From contig CAWKDN010000001.1 of assembly GCA_963848415.1 (NCBI GenBank), positions 2,232,001 through 2,296,000 on the forward strand: a DNA stretch of 64,000 bases, read 5' to 3'. The notes under the pieces were generated by a model. That model did not search any database. It was not told the origin of the DNA and was given only the letters and a program-made list of their open reading frames with translations. Every line of letters starts with the position of its first letter. The first letter of the stretch is position 1. Below, one piece after another: positions 8,976 to 17,395 of the stretch. This DNA is from CAVQBC01 sp963848415. Its GTDB lineage: Bacteria > Actinomycetota > Thermoleophilia > Solirubrobacterales > Solirubrobacteraceae. The translations under genes and the position numbers were made by a program.

Positions 8976-9014
8976 GGGACGAGAACGGCATGTATGCCAT
9001 GCGCTTCTCGTCCC
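8976..9014. terminator. Nested inverted repeat between convergent genes, likely bidirectional terminator
   Basis: GGGACGAGAA (8976-8985) pairs perfectly with TTCTCGTCCC (9005-9014). Inside the 19-nt loop, GGCA/TGCC around 8987-8998 makes a second small stem. It sits after two convergent genes. There is no T-tract, so intrinsic termination would be of the non-canonical GC-rich type. Confidence 0.55.
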
Positions 9015-9140
9015 AAACGACGAACCAACGCCCCGCAGGGACCCGCACCCCTTACCAGCGGGGTTCGCTGGGCTCGCCACCGGCGCCGGCCGGCGAGCGT
9101 TGGCCGCCGCTGATGCGCTGCGCCGGCCTCGCGCCGCCCC

Positions 9141-11489
9141 TCAGCGCCTGATCCGCTCGCAGTCCCCCGACACCAGGTCGGCCCGGTCGACGAACGCGAT
9201 GTCGTTCCCCGGCCCGCAGCGCACGCGGTCGACGTCGTCGTTGACGACGCTGAGGCGGTCGTCGCCCTCGCCGCCCTGGAGGCGGTCGAAGCCGAGGCTT
9301 CCGGACATCGTGTCGTTGCCCGCGCCGCCGTCGAGGACGTCGTCGCCGAGGTTGCCCGACAGCCGGTCGTCGCCCTCGTTGCCCAGCACCGTGTCGCGGC
9401 CGTTGCGGCCGAAGACCTGGTCGTTGCCCGGCCCGCCGCGGACGGTGTCGTTGCCGTCCTCGCCGTCGACGTAGTCGTCGCCGTCGTTGCCGTTGAGGGT
9501 GTCGTTGCCAGGGCCGCCGAAGACCGAGTCGCCGAGCGGGCTGCCGAACAGCGTGTCGCGCCCGGGCGTGCCGCTGACCACGCTCGGCGGCGGCGGCTCG
9601 TCGGGCGCCGTCTCCGGCGGGATCTCGATCACGGTCTCGCACGAGGACAGCACGTCGCGGTCGGGCGCCGTGTCCTCGACGTAGACGGTGTCCGCACCCG
9701 AGCCGCAGTTGACGAAGTCGCCGACCTCGTCGGCCGCGCGGATGACGTCGTCGCCGGCCGAGCCGCTGAGCGTGTCCTCGCCCGGGCCGCCCGTCACCTG
9801 GTCGTCGCCCTGCCCGCCGTAGAGGCGGTCGTCGTCGGTGCCGCCGTCGATCGCGTCGTTGCCCAGCGCGCCGAAGACCGTGTCGCGGCCCGCGCCGCCG
9901 CGCACGGAGTCGTTGCCGTCGCGGCCGTAGACGGGATCCGGCCCGCGGCCGCCCTCCACGGTGTCGTCGCCGGGGCCCGCGTCCAGGACGTCCGTGCCGT
10001 TGGCGCCGCGCAGGGTGTCGTCGCCGTCGCCGCCGTTGATGCGCCGGTCGTTGCCGCGCCCGCCGTCGATCAGGTCGTTCCCCGGCCCGCCGTCGAGCAG
10101 CACGTCGTCGCCCAGGACGAGCTCGGTGATGATGTCGTTGCCGTCACCGCCCCGGACGGTGTCGTCGCCCTCGCCGCCGTCCATGCGGTCGTCGCCGATG
10201 CCGCCGTCGACGGTGTCGTTGCCGGGATCCATGTTCGCGAAGTCGTTGCCGGGCCCGAGGTCGGCGACGTCGCTGCCGGCCTCGGCGAAGACCTTGTCGT
10301 CCCCGTCCTCGCCGAACAGCCGGTCGACCTCGGTGCCGCCCACCAGCGTGTCGTTGCCGAAGCCGCCGTAGAGCGCGTCGGGGCCGCGGAAGCCGCGCAG
10401 CACGTCGTCGCCGCCGAAGCCGTCGAGCCGGTCGGGGCCGCGCGTCCCGCGCAGCAGGTCGGGCGCCTCGGTGCCCGACTGGGTCGCGAGGCCGGGCTGG
10501 ACGACGATCGCCAGCGGCGCGCCGCCGGGCAGCGGGATCACGCGGATGCGCCGGAAGGTGAAGCCCGAGATCACCGACAGGGTGCGGCTGCCGCCGTCGG
10601 CGATGAAGGCGCGCGCGCCGTCGGAGGAGTAGCCCGCCGTGCTCGGACCGGCGCCGGCCCGCAGCGGCTGGACGCGCCCGGTCGCCACGTCCACCAGCCG
10701 CGCCCGGCGCTGGACACCGCCGAGCGGCGCGCCGGGGGCGACGATCGCCCGCCGGCCCTCGGGCTCCACCGCCACGCCGCCGCCGCCGCCGCGGCGGCCG
10801 AGCGAGATGGTCCGGGTGGCGACGGCGCTGACCGGGTCGACGCGTACGAGCCGGCTCGCCGCGGGCCTAGCCGGCCGCCGCCGCTCGCCCTTGCCGCGCG
10901 CCTTCACCGGCGCCACGGAGCTCGTGACCCAGGCGGCGCCGTCGGGCGAGAATCCCACTCCGCCCGGAGCGGGGAGCTCGAGCCGGCGGATCAGCCGCGG
11001 CTGGGCGAGGTCCACGATGGCGATCCCGTCGTCGAGCGTGACGACCGCCCGCGTGCCGCCGGGCGAGACCGCCAGCGCCCGCGCCGTGGCCCCGAGCGCG
11101 ACGGTGGCGTAGCGCGTGCCGAGCAGCGGATCCAGCACCACGACGGCCTGCCCGGCCGCCGCGACGACACGCGCCCCGTCCGGCGTGACGCCGACGCCCG
11201 TCACCGGCGCGCCGAGCGGCACGATCGCCGCCGCTGCGCGCGTTGCCAGGTCGAGCGCGACGAGCTGGTCCGCCGCGCCGACGTAGGCGCGCGCGCCGTC
11301 CGGCGAGGCGGCGACGGCGCGGGTCGCGCCGGGCATCGCGACGCGGCCGGCGGTCAGCGTCGTGACGTTGATCAGCGAGACCGCGCCGTCACCGGTGGCG
11401 ACGATGGCGTCGCGGGCCTGGGCGGCGGTCGGGAGCAGCGCGAGCGCGGCCAGGGCCACGACCACGGCGGAGAGCTGGAGACGGCGCAC
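9141..11489 (-). CDS. Secreted protein with N-terminal YVTN-type propeller and C-terminal RTX calcium-binding repeats
   Basis: 782 aa with a signal peptide (residues 1-25, cleavage near AQA). Residues about 30-340 form repeated beta-propeller blades (ATRAVAASPDGARAYVGAADQ and similar). Residues about 350-760 are RTX-like nonapeptide repeats of the GGxGxDxLxG type (GGFGNDTLVGG, GGEGDDTVRGG, GNEGDDRLSG), over 25 copies, which fold into Ca2+-filled beta-rolls outside the cell. Two Cys pairs interrupt the roll (VNCGSGADTV, VRCGPGNDIA). A surface or extracellular structural role is likely; no enzymatic domain is visible. A type I secretion system is not in the window, and the signal peptide implies Sec export. 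Start is GTG 11489. Confidence 0.82.
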   Translation of the reverse strand: MRRLQLSAVVVALAALALLPTAAQARDAIVATGDGAVSLINVTTLTAGRVAMPGATRAVAASPDGARAYVGAADQLVALDLATRAAAAIVPLGAPVTGVGVTPDGARVVAAAGQAVVVLDPLLGTRYATVALGATARALAVSPGGTRAVVTLDDGIAIVDLAQPRLIRRLELPAPGGVGFSPDGAAWVTSSVAPVKARGKGERRRPARPAASRLVRVDPVSAVATRTISLGRRGGGGGVAVEPEGRRAIVAPGAPLGGVQRRARLVDVATGRVQPLRAGAGPSTAGYSSDGARAFIADGGSRTLSVISGFTFRRIRVIPLPGGAPLAIVVQPGLATQSGTEAPDLLRGTRGPDRLDGFGGDDVLRGFRGPDALYGGFGNDTLVGGTEVDRLFGEDGDDKVFAEAGSDVADLGPGNDFANMDPGNDTVDGGIGDDRMDGGEGDDTVRGGDGNDIITELVLGDDVLLDGGPGNDLIDGGRGNDRRINGGDGDDTLRGANGTDVLDAGPGDDTVEGGRGPDPVYGRDGNDSVRGGAGRDTVFGALGNDAIDGGTDDDRLYGGQGDDQVTGGPGEDTLSGSAGDDVIRAADEVGDFVNCGSGADTVYVEDTAPDRDVLSSCETVIEIPPETAPDEPPPPSVVSGTPGRDTLFGSPLGDSVFGGPGNDTLNGNDGDDYVDGEDGNDTVRGGPGNDQVFGRNGRDTVLGNEGDDRLSGNLGDDVLDGGAGNDTMSGSLGFDRLQGGEGDDRLSVVNDDVDRVRCGPGNDIAFVDRADLVSGDCERIRR

Positions 11490-11558
11490 GATGGCTGAAC
11501 CCCGCCACCGGTCACGAGTTGCGCTTCAGGGCGCCCCGGGCGGATAGTTTCAGCGCCG

Positions 11559-12146
11559 ATGCCGCCCGCCCGTCTCCTGCGCCCCGGCCTGCTCGCGGGG
11601 TTGCAGGTCGTTGCGGCCCGAGGCGGCGATGCTCCACCGATCGGCGACGATCTCGGAGGCGCGGTCGCCGCGCGCTGGGCAGAGCTGGGGGCGGAGGTCC
11701 GCTCGCTCGCCGTCGATCCGCTCGGCGAAGAGGCAGCGGTGGAGGCGGCGGCCGCCGCGCTCTCGCCTACCGTCTCGACACTCGCGTGGGACGGCGCCGG
11801 CGCCTTCGGCGCGGCGGGCGGGGCGTCGGTGGACGCCGTCCGCGCCGCGGTCGACGGCGGCTGGCTCGCCGTCCGGGCGATCGCCCGCGCGGCGATGATC
11901 GATCGCGGCGGCGGCCAGATCCTGCTGCTCACCCCGCGCTCGGCCGGCGCCGATGCCGCCGCCGCGCGGGCTGCGCTGGAGAACCTGGCGCGCACGCTGT
12001 CGATCGAGTGGTCGCGGTTCGCGGTCCGGACGGTCGCGATCCATCCGGGACCGGCGACGTCCGCGGCCGAGGTCGCAGAGCTGGCCGCGTTCCTCTCCTC
12101 GCCGGCCGGCGAGTACTACTCGGGCTGCGCGTTCACGCTCGGCTGA
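11559..12146 (+). CDS. Degenerate short-chain dehydrogenase/reductase-fold protein
   Basis: 195 aa. The second half resembles the SDR fold (ALENLARTLSIEWSRFAVRTVAIHPG, then a C-terminal AEVAELAAFLSSPAGEYYSGC), as in FabG-like enzymes. The N-terminal TGxxxGIG dinucleotide motif and the YxxxK catalytic pair are not visible, so it is probably not an active oxidoreductase. It may act as a non-catalytic partner, comparable in principle to inactive SDR subunits of heteromeric FabG complexes. TAGTTT at 11545-11550 lies 8 nt before ATG 11559, a leaderless-type promoter. The 3' end overlaps the convergent cupin gene by 31 bp. Confidence 0.6.
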   Translation: MPPARLLRPGLLAGLQVVAARGGDAPPIGDDLGGAVAARWAELGAEVRSLAVDPLGEEAAVEAAAAALSPTVSTLAWDGAGAFGAAGGASVDAVRAAVDGGWLAVRAIARAAMIDRGGGQILLLTPRSAGADAAAARAALENLARTLSIEWSRFAVRTVAIHPGPATSAAEVAELAAFLSSPAGEYYSGCAFTLG

Positions 12147-12517
12147 CCCGCCCACGGGACCTCGACCGAGTCCTCCGTCGGCGAGTCGCGCGCCACGACG
12201 TACTCGGCCGCCTCCTCGGCGGAGAGGTTCTCGAGGATGTGGGTCTCCTTGGGCGGGACGTAGACCATGTCGCCCGGGCCGATCGTCACGGTCTGCTCGA
12301 GGTGATCGCCCCAGCGGATCTCCAGGCGGCCGGAGAGCATGTAGACGGCGCTCTCGCACGCGTCGTGGTAGTGCGGCCGCGAGCGGGCGCCCGCCGGGAC
12401 GCGGAAGACGCCCATGTAGAGGTTGGTCGCGCCGGTGGTCGTCTGGGAGATCTCCGCCCCGCCGACCACGCCGCGCGGGGTGGCGCGCTCCTGCTCGGAT
12501 GGCTTGACGACTCGCAC
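12116..12517 (-). CDS. Small cupin-domain protein
   Basis: 133 aa, a single cupin barrel. The first metal-binding motif is visible as RPHYHDACESAVYMLSG (His-x-His plus downstream Glu), and the second as GDMVYVPPKETH with a terminal His. Cupins of this size act as dioxygenases, isomerases or sensors, and sequence alone does not say which. It is the last gene of a three-gene minus-strand group after an SDR and a GNAT acetyltransferase, 13 nt from the GNAT stop. Start is GTG 12517. Confidence 0.75.
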   Translation of the reverse strand: MRVVKPSEQERATPRGVVGGAEISQTTTGATNLYMGVFRVPAGARSRPHYHDACESAVYMLSGRLEIRWGDHLEQTVTIGPGDMVYVPPKETHILENLSAEEAAEYVVARDSPTEDSVEVPWAGQPSVNAQPE

Positions 12518-12530
12518 GGGGAAGCGCAGC

Positions 12531-13019
12531 CTACGCCTCGCGCTCCGCTGGGGTGACCGGCAAGGAGTAGTCGACCCACTCCTCGCGCCGGGCGCCGAGC
12601 CGCTCGTAGACCGCCTGGGCGCGATGGTTGTCGCGCGCCGTCTGCCAGCCCAGCGAATCCGCGCCGTGGGCCGCGCAGCGGTCGCGGCAGGCCTCGATCA
12701 GCGCGTCGGCGAGCCCGCTGCCGCGGGCGCCCTCGGCGACGAAGAGGTCGTTCATCACGCCGATCCGGCCGGCACCTGTCGTCGACCACGACCAGTAGAC
12801 CGTGGCGAAGCCCCCCGCCCGCCCGGCGCCGTCGCGGCCGATCAGCTGGACGCCCTCGCGCTCGGGGTCGGCGATCAGGACCCGCGCGAGGGCGAGCAGG
12901 TCGTCGTCGGCCGGCGCGACGCGGTAGAAGTCGCAGTAGCCGCGCATCAGCGGCAGCAGGTCGCCGAGGTCGGCCTCGCCGACCGCGGCGATCGCGTGGC
13001 CTCCGGCGCCGGCGCTCAC
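12531..13019 (-). CDS. GNAT-family N-acetyltransferase
   Basis: 162 aa. The acetyl-CoA-binding core is visible as VMNDLFVAEGARGSGLADALIEACRD, the R/Q-x-x-G-x-G/A loop being ARGSGLA. It is followed by LGWQTARDNHRAQAVYERLGAR, the conserved C-terminal strand-helix. It would transfer an acetyl group to a small amine or a protein N-terminus; the acceptor cannot be predicted. GTG 13019 overlaps the stop of the upstream SDR (GTGA), so the two are translationally coupled. The frame is open further upstream inside the SDR, but those residues are shadow translation. Confidence 0.85.
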   Translation of the reverse strand: MSAGAGGHAIAAVGEADLGDLLPLMRGYCDFYRVAPADDDLLALARVLIADPEREGVQLIGRDGAGRAGGFATVYWSWSTTGAGRIGVMNDLFVAEGARGSGLADALIEACRDRCAAHGADSLGWQTARDNHRAQAVYERLGARREEWVDYSLPVTPAEREA

Positions 13020-13843
13020 GTCGTCATCCCCGTGAACTGGCCGCCCGTGACGTTGAGGACCTGGCCGTGGACGAAGTTCGACCATGGCGAGCAGAGGAAG
13101 AAGACGCCGCCGGCCGCCTCCTCCGGCGTGCCGGCCCGGCCCACGGGGATGAGCATCGCCGCCATCCCGCGCAGCCGGTCGGGGATCCCGAGCGCGACCG
13201 TGCGCCCGTCGATCTCCATCGTGTTGGCCTCGGCCTTGGACTGGGTCAGGCGGGTGTCGATGAAGCCGAAGGCGACCGCGTTGACGTTGATCTTGAACTG
13301 GCCCCACTCCTTGGCGAGCGTCTTGGTCAGCCCGACGACGCCCGCCTTGCCCGCGGCGTAGTTCGCCTGCCCGGCGTTGCCCATCGTCCCCGAGATCGAG
13401 CTGACGTTGACGACCTTGCGGAAGACCTCGACGCCCTCGTCGCGCTCGCGCTTGGCCGGCTCGCGCAGGTGCGGCGCGGCGGCGCGCAGCACGCGGAAGG
13501 GGACGATCGTGTGGATGTCGAGCATCCGCTGGTAGGCCTCGTCGTCCATCTTGTGGATCGGGGCGTCGATCGTGTAGCCGGCGTTGTTGACCACGATGTC
13601 CAGCCGGCCCCACGCGTCCACCGCCGTCTGGACCAGCGCGTCGGGTGCGCCCGGCTTGGTCAGGTCGCCGCCGTGGACGACGGTCTCAGCGCCGAGCTCG
13701 TCCGCCGTCTGGGCGGCCAGATCGGCGTCGAGGTCGTTGATCAGCACCTTCGCGCCGTGCTCGACCAGGAGCGCCGCGGTCGCCCGGCCGATGCCCCGGG
13801 CCGAGCCCGTGACGATCGCCACCTTGTCGTCGAGGACCCCCAT
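13016..13843 (-). CDS. SDR-family oxidoreductase (FabG/3-hydroxyacyl-CoA dehydrogenase type)
   Basis: 275 aa. All SDR landmarks are present: dinucleotide motif VTGSARGIGRA, NNAG in DIVVNNAGYT, catalytic Ser in VNVSSISG, and YxxxK as YAAGK. The C-terminus has GGQFTGM. The insert after AAAPHLREPAKRERDEG is typical of actinobacterial 3-oxoacyl/3-hydroxyacyl reductases. It likely acts on acyl-CoA or acyl-ACP thioesters using NAD(P)H. ATG 13843 is chosen over upstream codons because AAGGAG (13849-13854) sits 5 nt before it. It heads an operon with the GNAT and cupin genes. Confidence 0.9.
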   Translation of the reverse strand: MGVLDDKVAIVTGSARGIGRATAALLVEHGAKVLINDLDADLAAQTADELGAETVVHGGDLTKPGAPDALVQTAVDAWGRLDIVVNNAGYTIDAPIHKMDDEAYQRMLDIHTIVPFRVLRAAAPHLREPAKRERDEGVEVFRKVVNVSSISGTMGNAGQANYAAGKAGVVGLTKTLAKEWGQFKINVNAVAFGFIDTRLTQSKAEANTMEIDGRTVALGIPDRLRGMAAMLIPVGRAGTPEEAAGGVFFLCSPWSNFVHGQVLNVTGGQFTGMTT

Positions 13844-13911
13844 GGCGTCTCCTTGCTCTCTGGCTCTCAGGTCGGGATGCGCGGGCATTCTGACGCTACC
13901 GTTCCCGCGGC

Positions 13912-14595
13912 ATGGCCGATTCCGCCGTCGCGACGCTCTCGCGTCACCTGTGGGGCTCGATCGAGGACGTCTACGCCGAGATCCTCGCCCACCCGTTCGT
14001 GCGCGGGCTCACCGACGGCTCGCTGGAGCGCGAGGCGTTCCTCTTCTACGTCGTCCAGGACGCCCACTACCTGCGCGAGTACGCGCGGGCGCTGGCGGTG
14101 TGCGCCGCTCGCGCGCCGGCCGAGGCCGACATCCAGATGTTCGCCGAGCACGCCGCCGGCGCGATCGCCGTGGAGCGCGAGCTGCACGAGGGCTTCTTCG
14201 CCGGCGCCGGCCTCGACGCGGACGCCGTCGCCGCGACTGAGATGGCGCCCACGAACCTCGCGTACACGAGCTACCTGCTGGCCTCCGTGCACAACGGCTC
14301 CTTCCCGGAGGCGCTCGGCGCCGTGCTGCCGTGCTACTGGATCTACTGGGAGGTCGGCAAGGCGCTGCTCGAGCGCGGCTCGCCCGATCCGCTCTACCAG
14401 CGCTGGATCGACACCTACGGCGGCGAGGAGTTCGCCGCGGTGGTGCGAGCGGTGCTCGAGCTGGCCGACCGGCTCGGGCCGCAGCTCTCCGCCGCCGAGC
14501 GCGAGAGGATGACCGAGCGCTTCCGCACCACGAGCCGCTACGAGTGGATGTTCTGGGACATGGGCCATCGGCGCGAGGCCTGGCCCGTCGGCTGA
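13912..14595 (+). CDS. TenA/thiaminase II family protein
   Basis: 227 aa, all-helical TenA/PQQC fold. Residues that match the Bacillus TenA active site are visible: Asp50 (VVQDAHYL), Cys141 in LPCYWIYWEVGK and Glu211 in YEWMFW. TenA hydrolyses aminopyrimidine breakdown products to salvage the HMP moiety of thiamin. The Cys is present, so it looks like the TenA_C type rather than TenA_E. No other thiamin genes or TPP riboswitch are nearby, so a salvage or a different amine substrate is possible. TACCGT at 13897-13902 precedes ATG 13912 by 9 nt without Shine-Dalgarno. Confidence 0.85.
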   Translation: MADSAVATLSRHLWGSIEDVYAEILAHPFVRGLTDGSLEREAFLFYVVQDAHYLREYARALAVCAARAPAEADIQMFAEHAAGAIAVERELHEGFFAGAGLDADAVAATEMAPTNLAYTSYLLASVHNGSFPEALGAVLPCYWIYWEVGKALLERGSPDPLYQRWIDTYGGEEFAAVVRAVLELADRLGPQLSAAERERMTERFRTTSRYEWMFWDMGHRREAWPVG

Positions 14596-14607
14596 ACGCC
14601 GGCGCCG

Positions 14608-16146
14608 CTAGCGCCGGCGCAGCATCCCGAACAGCCCGCGCGTGATCTGGCGCGAGAGCGCCTTGCCCTCGCGCGAGCTCAGGAAGTCGCCGACCGCGTC
14701 CAGGCCGCCGGCCGGCACCTGCGGGCCCTCGCGCCGCGGCGCGCGCGAGGTCCTGGGCAGCGGGACGTGCTCCATCGGTGGCGCGGGCGCCGGCGCCGCC
14801 TCGGCGGGCGCGAGTCGCGCCGCCAGCAGCTCACGCGCGCTCTCGGCGTCGACCCGCTCGCCGTAGCGCGCGTACAGCGGCGAGGCCTTCGCCGTGCCGG
14901 CGGGGTCGTCGGCCGGCCCCATGCGCGAGGCCGGCGCGACCAGCCGCGTATGGACCACCGGCGTCGGCACGCCGCGCTCGGAGAGCACCGTGACCGCCGC
15001 CTCGCCGATCGCCATCGAGGTCAGCAGCTCGGCCATGTCGTAGAACGGCGACCTCGGGAAGGTCTTGACCGTCGCGCGCAGCGCCTTCTCGTCCTCGGGC
15101 GTGAACGCCCGCAGCGCGTGCTGGACGCGGCTGCCGAGCTGGGAGAGCACCTCGGAGGGCACGTCGCGCGGGGTCTGGGTGACGAAGAAGACGCCGACGC
15201 CCTTGGAGCGGATCAGCCGCACGGTCTGGGCGATCGCGTCCAGGAAGGCCTCCGAGGCGTCGTCGAAGAGCAGGTGCGCCTCGTCGAAGAAGAACACGAG
15301 CTTGGGCTTCTCGAGGTCGCCCGCCTCGGGCAGCTCCTCGAAGAGCTCGGCCAGCATCCACATCAGCGCGGTCGAGAACAGCTTCGGCTTGTCCTGGACG
15401 CCGGGCAGCTCAAGGCAGGAGATGATCCCGCGGCCGTCGGGCGCGGTGCGCAGGAGGTCTGAGAGCGCGAACTGCGGCTCGCCGAAGAACTCCGTCCCGC
15501 CGCCGTCCTCGACGCCGATCAGCGAGCGCAGCAGCACCCCGACCGTCGCGCTCGAGAGCCCGCCGATGCCCGCCAGCTCGCCCGTGCCCGCGTCGGAGTC
15601 CAGGAAGGTCAGCAGCGCGCGCAGGTCGGCGAGGTCGACCAGGCCGAGCCCCTTCTCGTCGGCGTAGCGGAAGACGAGCGCGAGGCTCTGCTCCTGCGTC
15701 TGGTTGGCGCCGAGGATCTTGGCCAGCAGCAGCGGCCCGAACTCCGAGACGGTCGCGCGCACCGGCACGCCGGCGCCGATCCCGCCGAGCGCGAGGAACT
15801 CGACCGGAAAGGCCTCCGGGGCGAAGGGCAGGCCGAGCTCGGTCATGCGCTTCTCGGCCGCCTTGCCGCCGGCGCCCGGCGCCATCAGGCCGGAGAGGTC
15901 GCCCTTCATGTCGGCCACGAAGACGGGCACGCCGTTGCGCGAGAGTCCCTCGGCCATGCCCTGCAGCGTCGTCGTCTTGCCGGTCCCGGTCGCGCCTGCC
16001 ACGAGCCCGTGGCGGTTCATCATCGCCAGCGGGATGCGCACCGCCGCCTCGGGCGCCAGCGCGCCCTCGTGCACGCCGCGCCCGAGCTCGAGCGCGGGTC
16101 CGTCGATCGCGTAGCCCTCCGCTATGGCCGCGCCGAAGCCGGTCAC
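14608..16146 (-). CDS. HerA-like (DUF853/YjgR-type) ATPase
   Basis: 512 aa. An FtsK/HerA-type RecA-fold ATPase with Walker A GATGTGKTTT at 51-60 and Walker B LVFFFDEAHLLFDD, followed by FFVTQTPRDVPSEVLSQLGSRVQHALRAFTPED. The C-terminal ~100 residues are Pro/Ala-rich and end with LSRQITRGLFGMLRRR. The YjgR/DUF853 family is widespread and uncharacterised; HerA relatives form hexameric DNA translocases with NurA, but no nurA is adjacent. Start GTG 16146 has TAGCCT at 16154-16159, 7 nt upstream, and that hexamer contains the stop codon of the acyl-CoA dehydrogenase gene behind it. Confidence 0.88.
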   Translation of the reverse strand: MTGFGAAIAEGYAIDGPALELGRGVHEGALAPEAAVRIPLAMMNRHGLVAGATGTGKTTTLQGMAEGLSRNGVPVFVADMKGDLSGLMAPGAGGKAAEKRMTELGLPFAPEAFPVEFLALGGIGAGVPVRATVSEFGPLLLAKILGANQTQEQSLALVFRYADEKGLGLVDLADLRALLTFLDSDAGTGELAGIGGLSSATVGVLLRSLIGVEDGGGTEFFGEPQFALSDLLRTAPDGRGIISCLELPGVQDKPKLFSTALMWMLAELFEELPEAGDLEKPKLVFFFDEAHLLFDDASEAFLDAIAQTVRLIRSKGVGVFFVTQTPRDVPSEVLSQLGSRVQHALRAFTPEDEKALRATVKTFPRSPFYDMAELLTSMAIGEAAVTVLSERGVPTPVVHTRLVAPASRMGPADDPAGTAKASPLYARYGERVDAESARELLAARLAPAEAAPAPAPPMEHVPLPRTSRAPRREGPQVPAGGLDAVGDFLSSREGKALSRQITRGLFGMLRRR

Positions 16147-16156
16147 GGCTGCGAGG

Positions 16157-17341
16157 CTACAGCCCGTAGGAGCGCCCGATGACCTCGAGCATGATCTCGT
16201 CGGTGCCCGCGCCGATCCGGTTCAGGCGCAGGTCGCGCCACACGCGCTCGACGCCGTACTCGCGCATGTAGCCGGCGCCGCCGTGGATCTGGATGCACTC
16301 GTCGGCGACCTCGACGGCGATCCGCGACGCGTGCAGCTTGGCCATCGAGATCTCGCGCACGGGGTACTCGCCGTTGGAGAAGCGCCACGCGGTCGCGTAC
16401 ACGAGCTGGCGCGCGGTCTCGATCTTCGTGGCCATCTCGGCGAACTTGTGACGGGTGACCTGGAAGCGCCCGATGCTGCGCCCGAACGCCTTGCGCTCCT
16501 GGGCGTAGGCGAGCGTCTTCTCGAACACGCGCTGGGCGCCCGCCACGGCCCCCGCGGCGCCGATCAGGCGCTCGCCCTGGAGCTCCCACATGATGTGGTA
16601 GAAGCCCTTGCCGACCTGCCCGAGCGCCGCCGTCTCGGGCACGCGCACGTCCTGGAAGGCCAGCAGCGCGGTGTCCGAGGCGTGCATTCCGAGCTTTCGC
16701 AGACGCTGCTCGCGCACCACGCCCGGCGCGTCCATGTCGACGAGGAAGAGCGTGAAGCCGTCGTAGCCGGCCTCCGGGTCGGTCTTGGTCACGAGCACGA
16801 TGAAGTGCGCGCGGTGGCCGTTGGTGATGTAGGTCTTGGCGCCGTTGATCACGTAGCCGTCGCCGTCGCGGACCGCCCGTGTCGTGATCGCGCTCACGTC
16901 CGAGCCGGCATCGGGCTCGGAGATGCCCAGGCAGGCGATCTTCTCGCCGCGGATCGCCGGCACGAGGTACGCCTGCTTCTGCTCCTCGGTGCCGAAGAGG
17001 TGGATCGGCGGGGTCGCCATGTCGGTGTGGACGGCCAGCCCCATCGCCATCCCGCCCGAGCCCGCCCCGGTGAGCTCCTCGGCCAGCACCAGGTTGCACG
17101 GGTAGTCGCCGCCCTGGCCGCCGTACTCCTCGGGGTAGGAGAGGCCGAGGAAGCCCAGCTCGCCCATGCGCGTGAAGACCCAGTCCGGAAAGGTCGTCTC
17201 CTCCCACTCCTCGGCGTTCGGCGCGAGCTCCTTGGCCACGAACGCGCGGATCGACTCGCGCAGCTGCTCGTGCTCGTCGGTGAAGATGAAGTGGCGGCGG
17301 GCGGCGGCGTGGTCGGGCTTGAGGACATCGGTGGCGGCCAT
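16157..17341 (-). CDS. Acyl-CoA dehydrogenase
   Basis: 394 aa FAD enzyme introducing a trans-2 double bond into an acyl-CoA. Family signatures are visible: CLGISEPDAGSDVSAI, the flavin-binding YVINGAKTYITNG segment, and IQIHGGAGYMREYGVERVWRD near the C-terminus. Where medium-chain enzymes carry the catalytic Glu (YEGT), this protein reads IGAGTDEIM. That pattern is usual in isovaleryl-CoA and long-chain types, whose base is on another helix. It is divergent from an enoyl-CoA hydratase with only 54 bp between starts, so the two probably share a degradative pathway. TAGCGT (17349-17354) lies 7 nt before ATG 17341. Confidence 0.92.
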   Translation of the reverse strand: MAATDVLKPDHAAARRHFIFTDEHEQLRESIRAFVAKELAPNAEEWEETTFPDWVFTRMGELGFLGLSYPEEYGGQGGDYPCNLVLAEELTGAGSGGMAMGLAVHTDMATPPIHLFGTEEQKQAYLVPAIRGEKIACLGISEPDAGSDVSAITTRAVRDGDGYVINGAKTYITNGHRAHFIVLVTKTDPEAGYDGFTLFLVDMDAPGVVREQRLRKLGMHASDTALLAFQDVRVPETAALGQVGKGFYHIMWELQGERLIGAAGAVAGAQRVFEKTLAYAQERKAFGRSIGRFQVTRHKFAEMATKIETARQLVYATAWRFSNGEYPVREISMAKLHASRIAVEVADECIQIHGGAGYMREYGVERVWRDLRLNRIGAGTDEIMLEVIGRSYGL

Positions 17342-17395
17342 GGCGCAGACGCTAACCGCTGCCGTGGCTCCGGGCGACCGGTAGAACTCCGCCCC

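Noticed and set aside
9300..10450. Short, regularly spaced repeats resembling a CRISPR array
   Set aside because: They are codon-phase repeats of the RTX GGxGxD motif, vary in sequence and lack uniform spacers.
13844..13888. Longer start of the SDR gene at 13888
   Set aside because: AAGGAG sits just before ATG 13843 and the extra 15 residues do not match SDR proteins.
13844..13911. TPP riboswitch upstream of the TenA gene
   Set aside because: The gap is only 68 bp, contains a leaderless-type promoter and no recognisable CTGAGA core.
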